Positions 17,787-23,462 of a DNA stretch of 23,462 nucleotides are shown piece after piece (within the stretch, counting starts at the first letter, position 1; each line of letters opens with the position of its first letter). A program made the translations under genes and the position numbers. The notes below the pieces were generated by a model. It was not told the DNA's origin. It saw only the letters and a list, made by a program, of their open reading frames with translations, and made no database searches. This stretch comes from Actinomycetota bacterium (lineage in GTDB: Bacteria > Actinomycetota > Actinomycetes > Nanopelagicales > Nanopelagicaceae), in NCBI GenBank assembly GCA_947480465.1, contig CANKCT010000002.1, positions 1 through 23,462 of the forward strand, given 5' to 3'.

Positions 17787-18593
17787 ATGGCCACAGATAC
17801 AGTCTTGGAAGCAATCGATGTTTCAGTGCGTCGAGGCGAAAAAATTATTCTTGGACCTTTGAATTTTGCTGTTCGGGCGGGGGAGCGCTGGGTGATTCTT
17901 GGGCCCAATGGGGCAGGTAAATCAACACTTCTGGAAATTCTCTCCACCAGGATTTTTCCAACCACTGGCACAGTGACAATTTTAGATCGAACCATGGGTA
18001 AAGTGGATCTATTTGAATTACGTACGCGCATCGGTATAGCTTCAACCAAAACCTCTGAAAATATCCCAAACGAAGAGACTGTCAGAGATGTCGTACTCAC
18101 TGCAGCTTATGCAGTTCTTGGTCGGTGGAATGAAGATTACGATCTATGGGATGAATCGCGAGCTTTAGCGTTACTTACGACATTTGGCGTTCGCGAGCTT
18201 GGGGATCGCCGCTATGCAACGTTAAGCGAAGGTGAGAGAAAACGCGTGCAAATCGCACGCGCGTTAATGACCGATCCTGAACTTTTATTGTTAGATGAGC
18301 CAGCTGCAGGATTGGATGTCGGCGGACGAGAAGATCTCTTGCGCAGATTTTCAAATTTTTCATCGGATTCAAGTGCGCCGGCAACTATTCTCGTTACTCA
18401 TCATATAGAGGAAATTCCGCTGGGGACCACGCACGCGCTTCTTCTAAAAGATGGGGTTATAGCGGTGTCGGGACCTGTTGATCAAGTAATCACTAGCGAA
18501 CATATCTCTGCAGTATTTCAAACCCCCATAGAGGTAAGTGTAATTTCTAATCGATTTTTCGCCCGTGCAGTAAATGAGCATGGCGCTATTTGA
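17787..18593 (+). CDS. ABC transporter ATP-binding protein without visible membrane partner
   Basis: A 268-residue single ATPase domain. Walker A GPNGAGKST (39-47), signature LSEGE (146-150) with RKRVQIARAL after it, Walker B LLLLDE (166-171) and the switch histidine in LVTHHIEEI are all present, so it should hydrolyse ATP. No permease or binding protein gene lies in the window, so the substrate is unknown. The sequence resembles ATPases of the YlmA/ModF group, and an ABC ATPase gene next to serB is known from mycobacteria. It could work with a permease encoded elsewhere or have a non-transport role. Its end overlaps the ung start by 20 bases. Confidence 0.88.
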   Translation: MATDTVLEAIDVSVRRGEKIILGPLNFAVRAGERWVILGPNGAGKSTLLEILSTRIFPTTGTVTILDRTMGKVDLFELRTRIGIASTKTSENIPNEETVRDVVLTAAYAVLGRWNEDYDLWDESRALALLTTFGVRELGDRRYATLSEGERKRVQIARALMTDPELLLLDEPAAGLDVGGREDLLRRFSNFSSDSSAPATILVTHHIEEIPLGTTHALLLKDGVIAVSGPVDQVITSEHISAVFQTPIEVSVISNRFFARAVNEHGAI

Positions 18594-19218
18594 TCAGTTG
18601 CACCCTACCTGGAGTGCTCAACTAAGCGAATTTAGAACTCAATTTGCTGTGATAGATCGAAAATTGTCTCAACAGCATGTCGCTCCTGAATACTCAAAGA
18701 TTTTACGAGCATTAGCAACACCGCTCGATGATGTTCGAGTTGTAATCATTGGCCAAGATCCGTACCCTAAAAAGGGTCACGCTCACGGTCTAGCATTCTC
18801 AGTCGATGCTTCGGTTAGTCCACTACCCGCTACCTTGCGCAACATATTCAAGGAATTGGAGAGCGATTGCGGTGCAGGATTCGTGCATGGTGGAGACCTG
18901 TCAGCTTGGTCAAAGCAAGGGGTTCTGCTACTTAATCGAATCTTAACCACACAAACGGGGGCATCCTTAGCGCATAAAGAATATGGTTGGCAAGAGATTA
19001 CCAATCGAGTGGCGAAAATTCTTGGAGAACGAAACACGGTAGCTATTCTGTGGGGAAAAAGTGCGCAAGAGTTAGCTCATTATTTCAATCCTGAATTTAT
19101 TATTGAGTCTGCACACCCGAGCCCCTTATCTGCTTATCGGGGCTTCTTTGGCTCTAATCCATTTTCGCGGGCGAATAGTTTGCTGGAAAAACAAGGTCAC
19201 GCTTCAATCAATTGGTAA
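18574..19218 (+). CDS. ung: Uracil-DNA glycosylase, family 1
   Basis: Excises uracil from DNA, starting base excision repair. The 214 residues contain the water-activating motif GQDPYP (60-65, D62) with KKGHAHGLAFSV, the LLLNRILT uracil-binding segment, and the DNA-intercalating loop HPSPLS (H181). Proline instead of histidine after GQDPY is also seen in mycobacterial Ung. ATG 18574 is used; ATG 18580 two codons later is equally possible. Either start lies inside the ABC ATPase gene, so translation is probably coupled. The gene ends one base before a terminator. Confidence 0.95.
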   Translation: MSMALFDQLHPTWSAQLSEFRTQFAVIDRKLSQQHVAPEYSKILRALATPLDDVRVVIIGQDPYPKKGHAHGLAFSVDASVSPLPATLRNIFKELESDCGAGFVHGGDLSAWSKQGVLLLNRILTTQTGASLAHKEYGWQEITNRVAKILGERNTVAILWGKSAQELAHYFNPEFIIESAHPSPLSAYRGFFGSNPFSRANSLLEKQGHASINW

Positions 19219-19260
19219 AAAATAACGGCCTTGCAGATTTCTCCGCAAGGCCGCTATTTT
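19219..19260. terminator. Bidirectional rho-independent terminator between ung and the purine permease
   Basis: A 9-base perfect stem, CGGCCTTGC (19226-19234) with GCAAGGCCG (19245-19253), closes a 10-base loop. An outer A/T extension of six pairs (AAAATA against TATTTT) follows after one mismatch. Read on the + strand the stem is followed by TATTTT, and on the - strand by the equivalent T-run, so it can stop both the ung and the permease transcripts, whose stop codons flank it. Confidence 0.85.
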
Positions 19261-19273
19261 CTTGTTTACTGAA

Positions 19274-20719
19274 TTATCCGATCCAAGCGTTGATTGGTGA
19301 GGATAGGAAATAAACCATGAACAGTCCTGATACGAGCAGTAGCAACGGATGCACTTCCTTGCCACGGCCTTGAACTACACGAATTACTACGTGAGTCACA
19401 AACCCAGCTCCGATGCCCACAGAGATGTTGTAAGTGAACGGCATCAAGATAATCGTTAGGAAAGCAGGGATGCCTATTCCTAGGTCATCCCAATCGATGT
19501 TCTTAATCTGAGACATCATGAGGAAACCTACGACGATCAAAGCAGGAGTAGCAGCTTCGTAAGGGATTATTGCTACAAGCGGTGCTAAAAATGTTGTTAG
19601 TAGGAATGCAATTCCTGTTACAACTGAAGCTAGACCGGTACGAGCACCCTCGCCAACACCAGCGGCTGATTCGATATAACTAGTATTTGACGAGATACCT
19701 GCAGCGCCGCCAGCTGCAGCTGCTACGGAGTCAACCAACAAAATCTTTTGAATGTTGTCTACGTTGCCATCTTTGTCTGCAAGACCTGCTTCATGACCGA
19801 TTGCTGTAACTGTTCCAACTGTGTCGAAGAAATCAGATAGCAATAGTGTGAATAGCAGCAAGATTGCAGCTATTAGTGAAACATTGTCAACACTGAACGC
19901 GCCTAATAGATCAAATTGCCCAGTGAAATCAAACTCTGGGACTGCAACAATCTCTTTGGGAACTGATGGAATATTTAATCCCCATCCGCCATCAACAATA
20001 GTTGGTGGATTGCCAGCGGTAAATCCTGGTGCGATGTTATACATTTTTTGCAGAATTATCGCTAACACGGTAGCTCCGGAGATTCCAATCAATATCGCGC
20101 CTTTAACTTTGCGAACCATAAGTCCGATAATCAACAGCGTTCCAAAGACAAAAACCACTGTAGGCCAGCCAACTAGGTTTCCGTTTACTCCAAGACCAAC
20201 TGGAACTGGACCGCTAGCGGTACGGCGTACGAAACCTGCATCAACAAGTCCTATGAGGGCGATGAATAGACCGATACCAACTGAGATTGCAATCTTTATT
20301 TGAGGTGGAACCGCTTTAAATACAGCTACGCGGAAACCTGTAAGAACTAATACCAAGATGATTAAACCTTCAAGAACAACGAGACCCATAGCTGCAGCCC
20401 ATGTCATTTTCGATGCAATTCCGACAGCTACGAAAGTATTGAGACCAAGACCTGTCGCAAGAGCTAGTGGATAGTTGGCGATAGATCCCATAAGAATTGT
20501 TAACACACCAGCAACTAGCGCTGTAGTTGCTGCAACCATTGCAGGTGCTGGCTGGGCACCTCCAAAAAGGAACTGACCATTTGCATCGGGTGAGTACGCC
20601 AAGATAATTGGGTTGAGAGCCACGATGTAGGCCATCGTGAAGAAAGTAACGAGTCCACCTCGAACTTCCTGGGCAATCGATGAGCCACGTTCTGAGATTT
20701 TGAAATACGAATCAAGCAT
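19274..20719 (-). CDS. NCS2-family purine permease (AzgA/PbuG-like)
   Basis: Inner membrane proton-coupled importer of nucleobases, most likely hypoxanthine, guanine or adenine. The 481 residues have about 12 to 14 hydrophobic segments. AzgA/PbuG-type elements include EVRGGLVTFFTMAYIVALNP at the N-terminus, LALATGLGLNTFVA in the third segment, and the later DFFDTVGTVTAIG and SSNTSYIESAAGVGEGARTG, which carry conserved acidic and polar residues of the transport site. Exact substrate cannot be told from sequence. A ribosome binding site AGAAAGG lies 8 bases before the ATG, behind a structured leader. The gene stands alone; the terminator after it is shared with ung. Confidence 0.92.
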   Translation of the reverse strand: MLDSYFKISERGSSIAQEVRGGLVTFFTMAYIVALNPIILAYSPDANGQFLFGGAQPAPAMVAATTALVAGVLTILMGSIANYPLALATGLGLNTFVAVGIASKMTWAAAMGLVVLEGLIILVLVLTGFRVAVFKAVPPQIKIAISVGIGLFIALIGLVDAGFVRRTASGPVPVGLGVNGNLVGWPTVVFVFGTLLIIGLMVRKVKGAILIGISGATVLAIILQKMYNIAPGFTAGNPPTIVDGGWGLNIPSVPKEIVAVPEFDFTGQFDLLGAFSVDNVSLIAAILLLFTLLLSDFFDTVGTVTAIGHEAGLADKDGNVDNIQKILLVDSVAAAAGGAAGISSNTSYIESAAGVGEGARTGLASVVTGIAFLLTTFLAPLVAIIPYEAATPALIVVGFLMMSQIKNIDWDDLGIGIPAFLTIILMPFTYNISVGIGAGFVTHVVIRVVQGRGKEVHPLLLLVSGLFMVYFLSSPINAWIG

Positions 20720-20815
20720 GATTAAAGCCTTTCTGATTTTGTTATCGGGGGTGTTTGCGACCCCGTGCGCAGTAAACGGCCTACGCAGACCGAGGGAATG
20801 CTTTTAGCGTAGTAG
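20720..20815 (-). promoter_or_regulatory. Structured 5' leader of the purine permease gene, possible cis-regulatory RNA
   Basis: Read on the - strand, the leader can form CGGTCT-GCGT-AGGCCG (20792-20777) or the overlapping TGCGTAG-8 nt-CTGCGCA (20787-20766), which exclude each other. They are followed by CGGGG-10 nt-CCCCG (20765-20746) and then the AGAAAGG ribosome binding site. Alternative pairing ahead of a purine transporter suggests control by a ligand or protein. I do not recognise the classical purine riboswitch core. The last hairpin lacks a T-run, so it is not an obvious terminator for the upstream gene. Confidence 0.4.
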
Positions 20816-21487
20816 TTACTTGCGCGTAAGTCGGGACACGACACCTAAGGCAATGGCTACGGATTGACCGATGAGGAGGGCAAAAAGTAGGGTGCCCAAC
20901 CCGATAGCTCCCCCCAATAGCCAACCAAGCCCACAGGCAGTGCTCTCTATTGCCAAACGGACTCTTCCGACTCGAATGCCAGTTTTGAAGTGGATTCCAG
21001 TCATCAAGCCATCGCGCGGACCAGGTCCTAGACCACAGGTGATGTAGAGAGCGGAGGCGACTCCGACCATTCCAATTCCTACTAGAGCGTAAATAACCCC
21101 CATGAGATAGTTTTCCTGCAAGGGAATGTTTGTCACGCCTATTTCAATAGCTAAGGCAATGATCACAATATTCGAAATAGTTCCAAATCCTGGTTTTTCG
21201 CGAAGTGGAATCCACCCTAAAAGGACTAAAGCACTAATTCCAAAAGTGGACCAGCCCATCGTGATATCGAGATTTTTAGAAATTCCCTGAGCTAATACAG
21301 ACCAAGGTGCATTACCAATATTGCTTTGAATCACAAAAGCATCACCGAGACCGAAAATGAAAAGACCCACCCATAAAATCAATACACGAATGAAACCAAG
21401 ATCCCATTTTGATGTGGCGGTCCATGGAGTAACTGGCACTGTTCGATGAGGACGAAGAAACTCCATAAATGAATGTGATGACATCAT
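20816..21487 (-). CDS. YczE/YyaS/YitT-like membrane protein
   Basis: Integral membrane protein of 223 residues (222 if the second ATG is used) with about five to six hydrophobic helices after a polar ~30-residue N-terminus. Family-like motifs are GDAFVIQSNIGNAPWSVLAQGISK in the first hairpin and YITCGLGPGPRDGLMTG in the middle. Related proteins are widespread in actinobacteria and Bacillus, but their function is not established; a transport role is only a guess. Two ATGs lie in tandem at 21487 and 21484. A promoter-like element places the transcription start at the second one. It is divergent from DUF554 and upstream of the purine permease on the same strand, but the structured gap suggests that gene has its own control. 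Confidence 0.8.
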   Translation of the reverse strand: MMSSHSFMEFLRPHRTVPVTPWTATSKWDLGFIRVLILWVGLFIFGLGDAFVIQSNIGNAPWSVLAQGISKNLDITMGWSTFGISALVLLGWIPLREKPGFGTISNIVIIALAIEIGVTNIPLQENYLMGVIYALVGIGMVGVASALYITCGLGPGPRDGLMTGIHFKTGIRVGRVRLAIESTACGLGWLLGGAIGLGTLLFALLIGQSVAIALGVVSRLTRK

Positions 21488-21490
21488 GAA

Positions 21491-21520
21491 AGTCTAATAC
21501 AGCGCCATAGATGCTGTCAG
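21491..21520 (-). promoter_or_regulatory. Candidate promoter of the YczE-like gene
   Basis: On the - strand, CTGACA (complement of 21515-21520) and TAGACT (complement of 21491-21496) are 18 bases apart. TAGACT is exactly 6 bases before the ATG at 21484, the same leaderless geometry as at rpe, def, hisE and DUF554. It supports the second of the two tandem ATGs as the start. Confidence 0.5.
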
Positions 21521-21522
21521 GC

Positions 21523-21534
21523 TATTCTTAAACA
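21523..21534 (+). promoter_or_regulatory. Candidate leaderless promoter of the DUF554 gene (-10 box)
   Basis: TATTCT at 21523-21528 ends 6 bases before the ATG at 21535. No ribosome binding site is visible. The -35 position falls inside the opposing YczE-like gene's promoter and has no clear consensus. Confidence 0.45.
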
Positions 21535-22269
21535 ATGTTTCCAGGAATAGGCACGCTTATCAATGTCATTGCAATCATTGGGGGAGCAGGGCTAGGAATA
21601 TTTGTTGGACATAGATTGAGTGCAAAAACAAGGATCCTACTAACTGATGTTTTGGGTCTCGCTACGCTTCTAGGCGCTGCTTCTGCATTGATCCCCATGT
21701 GGTCCTCACGTTATGTTGAATCGCTTCCTTCGGGGTGGCCACTATTAGTTGTCCTCGGTTCACTCATCTTCGGTGGGCTGATTGGCTCAGCACTAGGACT
21801 AGAAGATCGTTTAGATCAACTTGGCGAGAAACTGCGAAAGCAATTCAAAGCATCTACGGAAGGCTCTTTTGTTGAGGGGTTCGTTTCTGCTTCATTACTC
21901 TTTGCCATCGGACCGCTCGCTATTTTAGGCAGTGTTAGCGATGGGATGTCTAATGGCATAGATCAACTACTACTAAAAAGCACATTAGATTTTTTCGCTG
22001 CGATGGCTTTCGCTTCATCCCTTGGTTGGGGAGTGGCAGTGTCGGCGATACCCGTAGCTGTGTATCAAGGTTTTTGGACGGTGATTGGACTAGTCCTTGG
22101 TGAAATTTTGCAGGGATATCAAGTAGATGCAATGACAATCGTTGGTGGCGTTCTTCTCATTGGAATTGGCATGCGTTTGCTCAACATCAAACATGTTGCT
22201 GTTGGAAATCTTCTGCCAGCATTAGCTATAGCTCCGCTGCTAGCAATGCTGGTTCACTCTTTCGTTTAG
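21535..22269 (+). CDS. DUF554 family membrane protein (YdfK/YqgA-like)
   Basis: A 244-residue integral membrane protein with about seven helices. DUF554 features include the N-terminal GTLINVIAIIGGAGLGIFVG, the GLIGSALGLEDRLDQLGEKL loop, FVEGFVSASLLFAIGPLAILGS in the middle, and GGVLLIGIGMRLLNIK near the end. Members are predicted transporters of unknown substrate; E. coli YqgA is one. The gene has its own candidate leaderless promoter and ends overlapping the stop codon of the opposing alcohol dehydrogenase, so the neighbours say little about its role. Confidence 0.88.
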   Translation: MFPGIGTLINVIAIIGGAGLGIFVGHRLSAKTRILLTDVLGLATLLGAASALIPMWSSRYVESLPSGWPLLVVLGSLIFGGLIGSALGLEDRLDQLGEKLRKQFKASTEGSFVEGFVSASLLFAIGPLAILGSVSDGMSNGIDQLLLKSTLDFFAAMAFASSLGWGVAVSAIPVAVYQGFWTVIGLVLGEILQGYQVDAMTIVGGVLLIGIGMRLLNIKHVAVGNLLPALAIAPLLAMLVHSFV

Positions 22270-23306
22270 AAAGTAGTTGCATCGATGACAAATCGATACT
22301 TGACATCACTCGCGACTGTTCGCTCATATGCCGTATTTACATAGTCTGCATTGATAACTTCAACATCACTGACGATTGAATGTGCTCCACAGAAATCCAA
22401 CATTTCTTGGATCTCTGGAATTCCTCCAATCATCGAGCCTGCTATACGACGTCGACCGTCAAGTAATGCCCCGACATTTACTGCGTATGGTTTACCGGGG
22501 AGGCCAATCACGACAAGAGTTCCATCCAGTTTGAGCATTTCAAGATAGAGATTGATGTCTATATCAGCGCTGACAGTGTTGAGAATTAGATCAAAGGCTT
22601 TGCGCAATGGTTTCAAACTAAGAGGATCTTTAGTCATCACGAAATGATTAGCACCCATTGCAAGTGCGTCGGCTTCTTTTTCCGGTGAGTGAGAAAAAAC
22701 GGTTACTTCTGCTCCCATGGCATGTGCGAACTTAACTCCCATGTGGCCCAAACCTCCGAGCCCCATGACGCCGACTCGCATTCCAGGGCCAGCTCGCCAA
22801 GTTTTCAAAGGAGAATAAAGAGTTATTCCGGCACAAAGAAGTGGTGCAACACCTGACAATGGCAGATTACTTGGTATGTGTACTGCGTAATCTTCATTTA
22901 TTACAAAATTGTTTGAGTAACCACCAAAGGCGACGGTCGTTCCATCTCGTTCGAGAGTGTTATATGTGCCGGTCATTCCAGTTTCGCAATACTGTTGGAG
23001 TCCAGCCAAGCAACTTGCGCAAGTGCGGCAAGAATCAATGAAGACTCCCACACCGATTGAATCGCCGATAGAAAATTTGGTTACTGCCGAACCAATTGCT
23101 GTGACTGTGCCTGCTATCTCATGACCTGGAACCATCGGGAATAGCGCGGGTCCCCACTCCTCACGTGCTTGATGAATATCTGAGTGGCAGATACCAGCGA
23201 ATGCTATATCAATGGCTACATCATGGGCCTGTAAATCTCTACGATCAAATTCGAAACGTGTGAGTTTTTCGCTAGCTCGCAATGCGGCAAGACCTCTTGA
23301 TTTCAT
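22266..23306 (-). CDS. Zinc-dependent NAD(P)-linked alcohol dehydrogenase (cinnamyl alcohol/aldehyde reductase type)
   Basis: Medium-chain dehydrogenase of 346 residues that likely reduces aldehydes or oxidises primary alcohols. Catalytic zinc ligands are C40 (GICHSD), H62 (GHE) and C158 (LLCAG). The structural zinc cysteines are C93, C96, C99 and C107 (CRTCASCLAGLQQYC). The dinucleotide loop GLGGLGHMG is at 172-180. The architecture matches the AdhC/YahK/CAD group, often NADPH-dependent; the natural substrate is unknown. The start at 23306 is supported by AAGGAG 7 bases upstream and by family alignment. The frame is open upstream to 23444, but that part overlaps the preceding gene and has no family similarity. 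It is probably co-transcribed with the thymidine kinase-like gene 4 bases upstream. The stop overlaps DUF554 by 4 bases. Confidence 0.92.
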   Translation of the reverse strand: MKSRGLAALRASEKLTRFEFDRRDLQAHDVAIDIAFAGICHSDIHQAREEWGPALFPMVPGHEIAGTVTAIGSAVTKFSIGDSIGVGVFIDSCRTCASCLAGLQQYCETGMTGTYNTLERDGTTVAFGGYSNNFVINEDYAVHIPSNLPLSGVAPLLCAGITLYSPLKTWRAGPGMRVGVMGLGGLGHMGVKFAHAMGAEVTVFSHSPEKEADALAMGANHFVMTKDPLSLKPLRKAFDLILNTVSADIDINLYLEMLKLDGTLVVIGLPGKPYAVNVGALLDGRRRIAGSMIGGIPEIQEMLDFCGAHSIVSDVEVINADYVNTAYERTVASDVKYRFVIDATTF

Positions 23307-23310
23307 GCAC

Positions 23311-23462
23311 TTACTCCTTAAATGGGAGAGGTTGAGAGGATACGTGACCAGCTCTCGATGCGCGCGCTGTAACTTGTCGCATATGGTGACGTCGACAGAG
23401 AACTTCATAAGCGATTTCGGAGCCAGCAATGACGTCACCGACAACTACCTGTTCACCCTCGA
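23311..23462 (-). CDS. tdk: Thymidine kinase, C-terminal end only
   Basis: The last 49 residues of a - strand gene that runs off the right edge; stop TAA at 23311-23313. EGEQVVVGDV followed by YEVLCRRHHMRQ matches the end of type II thymidine kinase, where a zinc-binding cysteine and histidine sit in a Y-x(2-3)-CRxH pattern. Thymidine kinase phosphorylates thymidine with ATP for dTMP salvage. Codon use is ordinary and there is no frameshift in the visible part. The final two sense codons (AAG GAG) form the ribosome binding site of the downstream dehydrogenase gene, so the two are likely one operon. Identification rests on a short stretch only. Confidence 0.78.
   Translation of the reverse strand, partial: EGEQVVVGDVIAGSEIAYEVLCRRHHMRQVTARASRAGHVSSQPLPFKE

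Noticed and set aside
19821..20303. 160-codon open frame on the + strand opposite the purine permease
   Set aside because: Complementary to conserved transmembrane segments of the permease; rich in Pro/Thr/Asn as expected from the reverse of hydrophobic codons; no start signal.
20746..20765. CGGGG/CCCCG hairpin as a rho-independent terminator of the YczE-like gene
   Set aside because: Stem is only 5 pairs with a 10-base loop, and no T-run follows on the - strand (ATAACAAAA).
20720..20815. Classical purine (guanine/adenine) riboswitch before the permease
   Set aside because: The three-way junction core with its conserved loop-loop elements is not present in the 96 bases; only unrelated hairpins are seen.
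23307..23444. 46-codon N-terminal extension of the alcohol dehydrogenase
   Set aside because: The extension is out of frame with the thymidine kinase-like C-terminus encoded by the same bases, resembles no dehydrogenase N-terminus, and the ATG at 23306 has a strong ribosome binding site.
1..23462. tRNA genes, CRISPR arrays, insertion sequences, prophage or defence genes
   Set aside because: No cloverleaf-like intergenic sequence, no spaced direct repeats and no transposase or nuclease families were found; intergenic space is too small to hide them.

Overview
The window is a dense stretch of core-metabolism genes from an actinobacterium. The gene order carB - pyr genes - mihF/gmk - rpoZ - coaBC - metK - priA - def/fmt - rsmB - rpe - hisE - hisG, and the serB/ABC-ATPase pair, are arrangements I know from mycobacteria and streptomycetes. 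Several proteins carry actinobacterial traits: MihF, a helicase-motif-less PriA, SerB with two ACT domains, and Ung with GQDPYP. The base composition is much less GC-rich than in most of that phylum, intergenic gaps are very short, and there are no mobile elements, CRISPR arrays or RNA genes that I can see. This fits a genome-streamlined freshwater actinobacterium such as the Nanopelagicales (acI) group. That placement is inference, with no 16S rRNA in the window.

Region 1 (1-16510, + strand) is a nearly gapless run of 14 genes. It starts with the pyrimidine genes carB (5' end cut off), pyrK, pyrD (class 1B) and pyrF. Next comes a single gene fusing the DNA-binding protein MihF to guanylate kinase, then rpoZ, coaBC, metK, priA, def, fmt, rsmB, rpe, pnuC, hisE and hisG. 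Many neighbours overlap or are separated by fewer than 20 bases. Three gene starts inside the run (def, rpe, hisE) have a TANNNT box exactly 6 bases before the ATG and no ribosome binding site, which suggests internal leaderless promoters.

Region 2 (16514-19260) holds serB on the - strand, meeting hisG tail to tail with a 3-base gap. Divergent from it are an orphan ABC ATPase and ung on the + strand. Ung and the following purine permease face each other across a clear bidirectional terminator.

Region 3 (19274-22269) holds three membrane proteins: an AzgA/PbuG-type purine permease with a structured 96-base leader, a YczE/YyaS-like protein, and a divergent DUF554 protein. The last two share a 47-base promoter region.

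Region 4 (22266-23462, - strand) holds a zinc alcohol dehydrogenase, overlapping DUF554 by 4 bases at the stop codons. Upstream of it is the C-terminal end of a gene that looks like thymidine kinase; its last codons contain the dehydrogenase's ribosome binding site.

The theme is nucleotide and cofactor supply: UMP synthesis, GMP kinase, NAD precursor uptake, CoA, S-adenosylmethionine, histidine from PRPP, and purine and thymidine salvage. Alongside sit translation start and end processing (def, fmt), 16S rRNA methylation and DNA repair or restart. The most unusual item is the MihF-Gmk fusion. I found no evidence of a new defence or mobile system.
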